Part shown: piece by piece, positions 26,101 through 38,700 of the stretch
Numbering within the stretch: the stretch's first letter is position 1
How the letters are laid out: each line of letters opens with the position of its first letter
Source of the DNA: Protonemura montana
Lineage: Eukaryota; Arthropoda; Insecta; Plecoptera; Nemouridae
Assembly (NCBI GenBank): GCA_947568835.1
Contig: OX387605.1
Location: 20,960,418 to 21,024,417 of the forward strand
Direction of reading: 5' to 3'
Length of the DNA: 64,000 bases
The notes under the pieces: model-generated
The model's database searches: none
Seen by the model: the letters and a program-made list of their open reading frames with translations, nothing else
Told to the model about the DNA's origin: nothing
Program-made: the position numbers and the translations under genes

Positions 26101-26767
26101 AGGTTTCGACGCCGACGCCGAGGCTGACGGTGTTCGCAGTGGCGTCGCTTTCAAATGGCGCCCCCAAGGGTTTTAAATAGTGTCCTAACATTTTGGAGCT
26201 TTGTAGCGGTGTTACTTTTTAATTTTTAATTTTTGCGGAAAATTATTTTTCAGTATTTTGGTTAAATTTCTTTCAAACTTACTGTGGAGCTTCATTTTGG
26301 CATTATTTTTGTAATCTTGGGGCACTCGAGGAAAAGACAGCGGTACAGACAAAGACTTCTTCAGTATTTTAGTGAATTTCGACCAGACTTATCGCTTTAT
26401 GTCAAAAAAGCAAAGAAATAAATAAGTTTCAACATTTTTTATTTTTTATTTCAGTCAATCACGTTATATTAATTAACTGTTTGTAAATGAGTTTCTTTCT
26501 TCGATTTTTTAACAATTAGCCAACTATTCGGAGTGAAAAACAGGAAAAATATGACACTTTTTTTAAATATGGACCCTCCTTGAATATGTTTGTATGTTTA
26601 AAATGAGGACTAAAATAAATTACTCTTCACGCTTTACTCATGCGGGTGCTGCATGCAGGTGTGCTCATGCGGGCGATAATATGACACTAGCTTCATCCAT
26701 TTCCGCATTCCCTAACCATTCCACCAGCGTTTAATAGCATTGAGATGGTAACGCCACTGGACGACGC

Positions 26768-26798
<31 letters not shown>

Positions 26799-29700
26799 TG
26801 GCAAGACGGCGATCTCAAGAAGCGCTTAGCACAAGGTGTGACAACAAGAGCTGAATAAATAATGCAATGCAGAAGAACTATGTTAGTGCACACATGAATG
26901 GTGCTTGTATGCCGGTGAAGCAGTGACGTAACTAGGTATTCCTGGACCCGGGGCAAGATTTTTCGTTGCCCCCCCCCCCCCCCCCCCCCCACCACAGAGG
27001 AAGGTGTCAAAAAATTAACAGTTCTAATCTTTCTGTATCGCACACATTTGCATATGTTCACTTGCTAGTGCTGAAAAAGATACTTACAAAATGTATGGTT
27101 ACTAGAAATAAACAATTTTTTGCGATTTAGTAGTAGGGATCACCAAAAACGATCCAATGTGAAAAATGACCTAGAGTTGTTTCCAGTCATGAATTCATTT
27201 CATACAAGCTGCGGCAATAGCAACGAAGTAGTGTAACCTTTACCAGGAGTAGGCTTTAGTTCCACAGACTCGATATATTTTATTTGAGCCAGCATTGCAT
27301 TGGCAACAGCATAAGCAACAATCGGAAAAATTGGTTCATTACATAGATTTCGGTCTTATCTCAGATAACTGTGAAACAGAAATTTCCTAAAATAAAAATT
27401 GAATTCGTACAACAGCACAATTTCATGTACAACCTTACATGATATACACATTTTCATTTCACCTACAACTACCGTTTTAATATTAGTCTTGGCTGCAGCT
27501 TTACGCAACAGATATCGATACCGGAGTTGGATTGTCCATCCACATATCTCACATTGAAAGCAATTACATCAAGTAGCCGTAATATAGTTTTGATAATTCA
27601 AGCATACATAAGAGGATAAAATCATGGAACAAGCTTAAATAACCACATAACTAAGTCCAACTATGCTTACATGAATCCACATGTATATCGATAACCTCTT
27701 GCCGCATATACCAAATGTAATCTGCATTATTCTGTAAAAATTTTTGAAATGGCAAATATAATCTTCTTGCCTGTCAACAACGTCTTTAGACCAAAATCAA
27801 CGTATCGTGTTTTTTTTAGCATATAACTCCATCAGTGATTTCTGTTTCTCGTAACTTTGTCGTAGTCACCAACAATTATTCCTTCCTTCTTAAATTGATT
27901 TGAAAATCACAACAAAAGTACACAATTATGAATATAAATGCAAAATACATCACATCCTAATTATCATACATGCACTCTGACTTATCGAGCTATTATATTT
28001 ACTGTACAGAGATCAAATTTGTTAAGATACCAATTGAATTTACGGCAAAATAACACGATGGCAGTAGTTTAATGCGACCAAGAATCTAAATCTAGTTTTA
28101 TTTAAATCTTAAGTGTAAATAATTACTCTTGACTTCAGCTTAAGTTTAATTCTAGTCAATAATGGATAGCTGAACACTGTGAAATTTTGATTGTTATTAG
28201 ACTCATGTGCCTCATGGCTTGCCGTAGCTTACGATTAAGCAACTCAAGCGATACTCTGCACACCTCTTGCTAGAACAGATGATTTCGAAAACACCTGATC
28301 GTGTAAGCTTTCATATCTAATATCTTAAAGAAATTAAGATTATTTGGACCTTAAAAAAGCAGTGGTTTTGCAAAAAGTACACGAATCCCGGCAAGAAATC
28401 CTCGGCATCATTTAGTTAGTGAGCCATTTCAGGTGAAGGTGGCTCAGAATTCAAGACACGTGCATCATTATCACGCACACGTACGCACATGCTAAATATT
28501 TCCACATTTACGCACAAAAAAGATCTAGGATATTACAATCTTAATCTTCCGGTTGTTAGCTGTATCTTGAACGAAAGTATATTAGCTTATATTAACCGAT
28601 ATCTTACACAAAAATATAACGCGGCACAAAATTTCAATATGTATAATTGTCTCGTCAAACATTCACATAATATGTGAATGTTTGATATATATTGAAATAC
28701 ATTTTCCTCCACGAGATTAAAACGTTCGGCACATGTTTTTGCTGCCGCCCGTAATATTTGCACTCAAGTCTGCTCCTATCACACTGAAGAAGTTAAACCG
28801 CTCCCAGATCCACACTATCACAAAGCAATCAAATGTCGATAAACTCTCCACGACTCAGCGTCAAGACTTTCCACTCCTCTTTCTCACCCGCATCTACCGC
28901 TCTTCCTTAAATAGTTAAATTGTGCGCGGACCTGTTTCATCAAATTTTTTCTAAAACTCGAGCCTTGAAGAGACAACCAGTTTAAATACTGCCAAGAAAT
29001 GCAGGTATGGACTCGAGGTGGGACATGCTTTAATAATTACACCAGACTTGCTGGCTAATTAGCAGACACTGCCGTCCGCCCCACAGCCGTTCACGCCTAA
29101 ACATTCGCCAACTAATTCAATTATATTCGTGTTAATTTGATCATGAGCACAATTTTAATCGCATGTTAATTTTAGCGACCATAATCAGTGTAATTATTGA
29201 AGCTGAAATCAAGTCTTGTAGTGAAGAGATTGACGACTATTGACTGTTAATTTAAACCAATGAGCTGTAAATTTATTTATTTTATGAAGGAGTTTTGAAT
29301 AAGACTGAAATAAAATAAATTTTAAATGAGAAAACATTGAAAAATCATTAAACACACCGAGGTGTTTTATCACCCTATATATATTGCAGATCTAGAACTG
29401 TATCAGTATGGTAACCTCCCATCGATACACTTAATCAAGCTGTTAATGTATAGATATGCTTGCACAATCTTACAAGAGGGAGTTTGAATGTGACAATTAT
29501 ATAATTCTTTGTTTCCACACCTCCAGGCTCTCAAATCCACGCATATACGTGCGTGCGTATGTTACAGATTAATAATTTTTGAATTATTACACTTTTCAGC
29601 AAGTGTGCAACGGTACGTGGGAGGTTAGACAGCAGGCTGCAACTGTCTCATGTAAAATTGTGCAATGCCAAGACGCAATATCGTAGGGCATTTATGATCA

Positions 29701-32700
29701 CTGATATTTATCGACCAGGCGCGAACGAAGATCGTTGCTTTTGGCTCATTTCCAGGGGTAATTCGTAGATTATTGGTCGTATTGGCTTTGAAACTTGTCC
29801 TAACGCCTTGATTAGTGGCAAATAAACCTTTGTAACAAAAATTGTAAGTCGGAAACTATAGGCGAGTATTTATTTATCGATAAATTAGAATTGAATTACA
29901 ATTTATATTCAAATAACTTTGATGACAAACCATGGTAATGAGTCAGACTTCCAATAAGTTTTTTTTTCTTTATGTTGCTATAGAAATTATAATGATATGT
30001 CCGTGATTATATATGTGCTTTTAAATTGTACAGGCATTTAATTTTGAGTCACCCATACCGTTTTTAGAAACAAGGCATTTTATCAAAATTACATGCTAGC
30101 CACGTTACTTTAATAATTAAAATATGATTCTGTGCGATGTACTTTTTCAAGAAAACAGATAGCTTTTTCTTTAATTAATTAATAAATCTGTTGAACGTGT
30201 ATTTCCTTGCTTTTGGTTTGTTACTTGATCATGTTTCGGAATTGTCGAGCTCGACATTTCAAATTTCAGATCATTTCCGCTCATTTTAAATCAGTTAAAA
30301 CATAAATAAAAATGGAAAATCAGTTTAAACCTGTATAACACTAAACCCCAAAGCAGGAAATCTTACTAACTCACTAGAAACTAATACACCTAAGTACAGA
30401 GACAAAAGAATAGAACATCTTCTACTATAACCCTTCAGTTTTCAACAACTCATTCAACACCCTCCTCAAGTCCAAAACGACATTAGCCCTGAGGGAATTG
30501 CAGCATGTTAAAATTGCACAACACTTATTGCACAATGGAAGAGGTACTCGCAAGCGAACAATTATTTTAACGAGCAGTTAATACAGCTTAGAAAAGATCA
30601 ACTAAGTCTACAGATGTCTTACGATAGGGTTGTCACGTACTGGCTATTTCGACCGACAAACACTTTTCTAAACACTCTTTACTCTCTCATGGTCTCTCAC
30701 ACGCAGAGTAGTGGTGATTGAAATTTATCTGACAATTTCTCTACATTCGTGACTAGATTTGTATACAGACTAAGAAATAAAGTGTGACTGGTGCTGAGAA
30801 CAGAGACTGCAAACACATGGTTAATTGTGTCTACCGCGGTATACGCACATTTTATGTAATTTTCTTCTGCAAACTTAGCATTAATGGTAAAATAGCATGA
30901 AATCTGTGTTAAGTGCAGGCATGGAGAGGCGTTCCACAAGGTAACATGAACGCGCACTCGATCTGGGACGCCGTTTTTCCTATTTTTTATGATTTGAGAT
31001 ACAAATGTGTATTTAAGGAAGATTGAAAAAGCGTATATGAATCTTCGCACTCAAAACTTGCGCCTTTGAAGTTTTCAGCTTTTTTTATCGATTATTTTCA
31101 CCACAAAGCTCTGTTTTATGTCAGAGTGAGATACTAAATATAATGAGTGTGAACGACTAAACATCCCTCTCCCTTTATTTGAATGCATTGCAGTCACTTC
31201 TGCCTTCCCCAAAAAGACAGCGTCAAAATGACACGCCATGCAAAGGGTGTAGAGGGAGAGTATTAGAGCTAAAAAAAGATTAGCCATTACTGGTCTGGTG
31301 ACAGTGGTTTGTGACCATCATCTCCTTCAAAATTATGTCAAAGAATTCGAATGGTTGGTTGTCCATGGTAAAAATTGCAACTTCAAATTGAATTGCAATA
31401 AACTGAATTTCGCGAATAAATCCCTTAGCTTCGTGTGGTTAAAACATACAACAAAGTGGAAACCGCATTAAAAAAAGGAAAATGCAGTATTTCTATCCTA
31501 GCAAATAATGGATAATGGATAATGGATAATGGATATGAGTAATGAGTTTATAAGTGACTAAGCGAGTGTAAACATAGAAATTAGCAGACCCTTACTCAAG
31601 CTAAATTCTGTGCAATGAAGGTTTCCAAACAATATTTGCAGATTGAGAAAAGACGCAAGACTTACTTTTAACTTTTGATGACTTTTTAAATGACTCTAGT
31701 CTTTATCAGATCATTGCAGGCGTTAGGGAAGGACCGTTCTGAACCGCACGGCTCCAGAACAGTTCTCCATGCTTTAGCGAGAATTGCGAGTCGTGCCTGG
31801 ACCAAAGCACAGTCCTTTGTTTACAGAACGATAAGCAGCAGCCTTGCAATAGAAGCGACGGCAATGATAACGTCAGATATTTAACTGATAAACTACAATA
31901 CTTTTTGTATTTCTGCACTTTGGTATCAATTTTGCATGTCCGAGTCATGGCGTTGAACCATTTTGGTATTTATAGATTTTCCTCAAATCTAAAGCACTTT
32001 CATCGATTTCTAAATTAGTCTTTGTAGGAATTGTCCATATATTTCAGGTTTTCAGACTCACGTCTACTTTATCTAACTTAAGCTATAGTTTAAAAAGCTG
32101 CATAACATCACATTGAAGGTAGGTTCTAAATTAGTGCGCCAACAGTTAGGCTTCACCGAATTATTCAGCCAGCTAGCTGCATAACTTCACATTGAAGGTA
32201 GGTTCTAAATTAGTGCGCCAACAGTTAGGCTTCACCGAATAATTCAGCCAGCTAGCTGCATAACTTCACATTGAAGGTAGGTTCTAAATTAGTGCGCCAA
32301 CAGTTAGGCTTCACCGAATAATTCAGCCAGCTAGCTGCATAACTTCACATTGAAGGTAGGTTCTAAATTAGTGCACCAACAGTTTAGGCTGCACCGAATA
32401 ATTCAGCCAGCTAGCTACATAACTTCACAGTGAAGGTAGGTTCTAAATTAGTGCACCAATATGTTAGGCTGCACCGAATGATTCAGCCAGCTAGCTACAT
32501 AACATCAAATTGAAGGTAGGTTCTAAATTAGTGCACCAATATGTTAGGCTGCACCGAATGATTCAGCCAGCTAGCTACATAACATCAAATTGAAGGTAGG
32601 TTCTAAATTAGTGCACCAATATGTTAGGCTGCACCGAATGATTCAGCCAGCTAGCTACATAACATCAAATTGAAGGTAGGTTCTGAATTAGTGCGCCAAT

Positions 32701-35700
32701 ATGTTAGGCTGCACCGAATGATTCAGCCAGCTAGCTGCATAATATCAAATTGAAGGTAGGTTCTGAATTAGTGCACCAATATGTTAGGCTTGACCGAATG
32801 ATTCAGCCAGCTAGCTGCATAACATCAAATTGAAGGTAGGTTCTAAATTAGTGCGCCAATATGTTAGGCTGCACCGAATGATTCAGCCAGCTAGCTACAT
32901 AACATCAAATTGAAGGTAGGTTCTAAATTAGTGCGCCAATATGTTAGGCTGCACCGAATGATTCAGCCAGCTAGCTGCATAACTTCACATTGAAGGTAGG
33001 TTCTAAATTAGTGCACCAATATGTTAGGCTTGACCGAATGATTCAGCCAGCTAGCTGCATAACTTCACATTGAAGGTAGGTTCTAAATTAGTGCACCAAT
33101 ATGTTAGGCTTGACCGAATGATTTAGCCAGCTAGCTGCATAACTTCACATTGAAGGTAGGTTCTAAATTAGTGCACCAATATGTTAGGCTTGACCGAATG
33201 ATTCATCCAGCTAGCTGCATAACTTCACATTGAAGGTAGGTTCTAAATTAGTGCACCAATATGTTAGGCTTGACCGAATGATTTAGCCAGCTAGCTGCAT
33301 AACTTCACATTGAAGGTAGGTTCTAAATTAGTGCACCAATATGTTAGGCTTGACCGAATGATTCATCCAGCTAGCTGCATAACTTCACATTGAAGGTAGG
33401 TTCTAAATTAGTGCACCAATATGTTAGGCTTGACCGAATGATTCAGCCAGCTAGCTGCATAACTTCACATTGAAGGTAGGTTCTAAATTAGTGCACCAAT
33501 ATGTTAGGCTTGACCGAATGATTCAGCCAGCTAGCTGCATAACTTCACATTGAAGGTAGGTTCTAAATTAGTGCACCAATATGTTAGGCTTGACCGAATG
33601 ATTCAGCCAGCTAGCTACATAACTTCACATTGAAGGTAGGTTCTAAATTAGTGCACCAATATGTTAGGCTTGACCGAATGATTCAGCCAGCTAGCTGCAT
33701 AACTTCACATTGAAGGTAGGTTCTAAATTAGTGCACCAATATGTTAGGCTTGACCGAATGATTCAGCCAGCTAGCTGCATAACATCACATTGAAGGTAGG
33801 TTCTGAATTAGTGCACCAATATGTTAGGCTTGACCGAATGATTCATCCAGCTAGCTGCATAACTTCACATTGAAGGTAGGTTCTGAATTAGTGCACCAAT
33901 ATGTTAGGCTTGACCGAATGATTCAGCCAGCTAGCTGCATAATATCATAGACGGCCGGGGGTCGCTAGTGAACTAGCGAGCATAAAACATTGATATCTTT
34001 TATGAGTCCAATTAGTTGCATTATATTCTGCGATGCAAATGCATCCGGTGTCGCTATCCTGCACAAGTGACCGAAGTTGAGCATGATAGGTAGATGCCAT
34101 TTCAGTGTCCTTTGCCGTCCGCGTGCAATGGCTCTTTTATGTGCTGGCATGTCGGTACTAAATGCAGTGCATGCGGGGATTGCTTTCGGTTTTCCTAGGA
34201 AAAGGTGGAGATCGGGTATCAGGATGTTGTTCACTGGCCCGCTACTTAGAACAGTGTCACATGGGCCGGTGTCTAGGCAGTGATCAGTGCTTTTTTTATC
34301 ACCACGATCAATTGGGTTATTGGTCATGGACCTAAACAGCTTTGGTACCTATATACGCACACAAAATGAAAGAGAAGAATGTATTTAGAAAGTGTGAGTA
34401 AAATGTGTATCCTTTATTAACGCGTAATTAATCCAAAATAAAATCCATAAGAAACCATCGAGAAGAATAAATGGTTTTGATGGATAAGTGTCCCTAAGAC
34501 GGGGGATGGCCGTAGCCAACCGTTTTGGTCAGGAAATGTATATTTAAGTTTGATTAAGAATTTTGACACAAATATATATTTTTTTCATTTTGTGATTCTG
34601 GGACTGTTAAAAATAAGATACTAGATTATTGTGAGAATTTTCATTGCATCAATTTTCGAGGAGGTAGTGTTCCTAGTAATAAAATATTATATTATTATTT
34701 ATGGGGTTCGCATCCTTATAAATTTGGTTTAAAATATGTTTTTAACTCGAATTCATTATTTAACATACATTACTATATACGATCGTTTAGTTATCAAACC
34801 AAGCTCAGAAACAGAGCATGCCATTGCAATGTTTGGTTCCACCAAGAAAAAGTAAAAAAAAAAAAAGAGTGCACATCCAATAATACAAGACCAGCAAACA
34901 ATTAACTAGTTCACATTTTACTTATGCAGCTGGAAACCTTGGCACTTACAATTAAAGTGTATAAGGTACTGATAATTTTGCTTCCCATCATGAGCACATT
35001 TGAATCGTTCAATCGCATTCAAATAGTGCGAGAGCACATAGTTTTAATACATGTACGCGTTGTTTGTAAGTTAATTTTATCTTGCATGCGTAATTAAGAT
35101 GTCAAGTAGTGTCACAATTAGCACATCGTGCACATTACGCACCCTCGTCATATTGTCCCTCTACTTTCCTATACAGTGCATCATACTAGAATACATTATC
35201 AGTGAGCGAGCTGATACCAGCAAGCGACGGATGGAATGGAGCTTGACTGGTAAACTGCGCGTTCGAACCGGGATACGAACCCGGGACCTCCTAATTACCG
35301 GTAGGGTGCTCTACCAACTGTGCTATCGGGGCACACATATTAGAGTTTTCGTGGGTTCATAATAAAATAGTCTGCCCTTTGCAAACATTATCAATTTGAA
35401 TAAAATTTCGCGACTAATGTAAGCTTATTATTAAGATCACTAATAACCTTTGAAAAATTGGTGCCCATACGGGAACTCAAACTCCGATCTCCACCTTTCG
35501 CGGGTGTTTCTTTAACCAATTGAGCTACTTTGACATGTCATTTCATTTGAGCACCAATTTTTTAGAGATTATTAGTGTTTCTAATAATAACATACTTTGC
35601 GCATTGCAAACATGTCCAATTAGAATCAGATTTCACAATTGTACGCGTATTTAATTAATTTTGTCTGAATGGAAATGCATGGACTCAAACTTGGTGAGCA

Positions 35701-38700
35701 TTTTTTCTTCACTTTCCATTCCATTTCATTTCTTTTTATTTCTTTTAATTTTCAAGTGTCCGGAACTATTAAGGAGTTTTAAATTTAACCCCCGAAGTTT
35801 AGAGATGGTCTGCCAATCACAGGCGGTGTTTTCAGATATTCAGAAGTTGTTACCATGGTGATAACAAGTTAACCAGCTGATTGTTGTGATTCATTGACAT
35901 AAGTAAAGTTCCGTACATCGAATTTGAGTAATTATGGGTAAGTTTAGGTAAAGAATTGCCTTCCCCACTATGGTCAAAGTATTCGATTTGAAGATTTTGT
36001 CTGAAAGAGTGCCACAAATTAAATGGGTCAGTAAGGTGATTTTTATCACTAATAGCAATAATCGACTTAGGATCTCATGTTCTGATTACCTAAGATTAGA
36101 TCAAAATAATTAACTTTATAAGGGAAGCCGGACTAGAAAAATGAGCTACCAAACCGGGATACGAACCCGGGACCTCCCAATTGCCAGTCAGGTGTTATAT
36201 TAACTGAGAGGATCCATTTTATAACCCCGTGAAAATTCGCATCCATGTTCCCGGGTAGCTCAGGTGATGGAGAACCAGACCGGAAATTGGGAGGTCCTGT
36301 GTTCGGTTGCACATCTTTCCAGTCTAGCTCCACTATACTGTACATAGCTTGCCGGTTTCGGCTCCCTAGAGGAATCACTAAAAAGACCAAAACCACTGCA
36401 TAATCAACTTTATGTTACAAATTGTATTTTTGCAGTTTGAACTGCTGGGTGTCACGTTTCATCAGTCATGATTCATTCATGACTGATGAATAATAAAGTT
36501 AAAAAGAAAAAATCTCTGTGCTGAGATACAACCTATCAGTCAAACGCGTGTGAAAGCGGAAACTGTCTTGGTATTGTAAATTCTGATTAATTAAATCGAG
36601 GTTCTGGTCGTATTTTTTCACCGTAAACGTTTCTAGAAAAATTGCGATACAAAAATGTGCACGTGTTCGATGAGACACCGTTACTTTTACATTGGATTTG
36701 CATTTTAATTTCGAATTCAAATGCATTTCTGTATAGCACTGATCGCATAACGTAACGCTGGGAAACTGAAATACTGAATGCTGGACTGAAAAAATACTGT
36801 ACCGAAAAAAACATTATCCCCAAAATTCACTAAAGAAAACTCAAGTGCCTCTTCTATCAGCGTCGCGCGCTACGCTAATCATATATTGTCAGTTACAACA
36901 TTCTTTGATGAAGCACTTGCACGAAGCTTGGCGACAGTTTTGATAGTATAATACACGTGGAGAGAATTATATAATAATATAGACGTTACAAATAAAAATG
37001 AAACGTTAAGGTCGCGGTTAATTTCAAGGGCAATTCTTGCTGAACAGAAAATCCCAGTTGGATTCGGAATAGACTTTGAGTAATTTTAACTTGGAATGGT
37101 ATCTTAATTCCTATCAGGTTTTAATACATAAGTTACAACTTACATTCGTCAAATCATTTATTGATATGAGCTTTTTTTTCTTATTATTTCCGCACCATAA
37201 ACTATTTAAAATAACTATTTTATTAGTAACAATTTTATTGTCTCTCGAAACAAATAGACAATGCACTTATTGAAAAACAAATTGTTTTTTTCTTTATTAT
37301 TTAAAATATTACGGTGTAATGTGGTCTCGGTAATAACTGCTATGTTTTGGTATCGCTAGCGAGCGCTGTCTCGAAACAATCAATACACCTTACCTATTAC
37401 TAAAACGTCTTCTTTATCGGTGATTACAATTTTATTTTGTTCAATAAAAGTGGATATCAGCTATAATCCATTTCATGTAGAGAACAAGATCAGAGAACTG
37501 ACGTTAATTACTTTGTGTCTAAGAGCTATGTAACCCTTCAGTTTTAACTTAAATGTCAACAATAACAGAATCCAAATCGGTCGGTCTTCAGATTTTAAGT
37601 TGAAGAATAGATAAATTCTTCATAAATTCAGAATAATTTTAAGTTGTAGGTGCATGTATTTGTAAAATAAACTAAGGGTAATTTAATATATTTCCTTGTT
37701 AATTTTTCGCTGATGGGAGAGATGCGTGCAGGTAATAAAATAAGTTTGTAGACAAATTATAGAAAATGATCTTAATCTTTTTGCATTATATATTTAGCAA
37801 TAAATAATTCATACCTTGCCAAGAAATCTAACAATCAAAGCCAGCAAGATAATGCATACAACCTGTGATGCAACTATATGTAATAATCAGGGCCTCAAGC
37901 TGTCGAACAAAGTGATCTACTACTGAAATATTATGCTTTGCTGTGGAGAGCTGGAAATGTTTCCTATTTTTAACAAAAAATAATTATCCAGGGCTGTGCA
38001 AACGTCAGAATCAAATGGGACGATTAGCGTTTTGATCTGGACATTTCTTTCCAAACAAGAGATACCAAAAAAGAGAATGTCGTGATATAAATTCCAGTTT
38101 TATCAATCAAATTTGGAGCGAAAGAATATGTTTTCTCTCATAATATAAAAAGCAGAAAATCCCTAAAACCCCATTGCCCCTAATCTTCGTCCCACAATAA
38201 TTTTCGAACATATTGGTAAAAAGACGCTGCTGTGCGTACTCTTTGCTTGATTTCTTATTCAATTGCTGCTTTATTATTTAAAACACTTCCCCAGTTATTT
38301 ATATGATTCAGTCTCCTTTAGTGCCATTTATTTATATATATGTATAATATATTTATATATGTATTATATATGTAAGAAAATTTTGTAATTTCTGAGATAA
38401 TTAGGAAAAAATTTGACTATCTACTCCAGCTAGATGGACCAAAAAATCCGCACATAAAAAAAAAAGTATATTTTCAGTAAAAGCCATTCCTTTCACGTTT
38501 AACATGGATCAAAAACTAAACGCACAACTTTGCTATAAAAAAAAAACACCAATGCGAAATCGACCGTAGAGATATGCGCGATTCAGACACGAGACGGCAG
38601 TAGCATCGCAATCTCGAAACTGTCGAGGCAGGTCAGTGAATAAGTGTGCAGTACATGCAGTTGTTATCAGCCCTAAGATCGGCACTCGTGTTCAGCTGTA

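Noticed and set aside
32095-33947. CRISPR-like array
   Set aside because: Units are contiguous with no spacers, and the host is clearly an animal; it is a satellite.
35268-35333. Functional tRNA gene
   Set aside because: A-box and B-box are present, but there is no pairing acceptor stem and the flanks are repeated; it is a SINE core.
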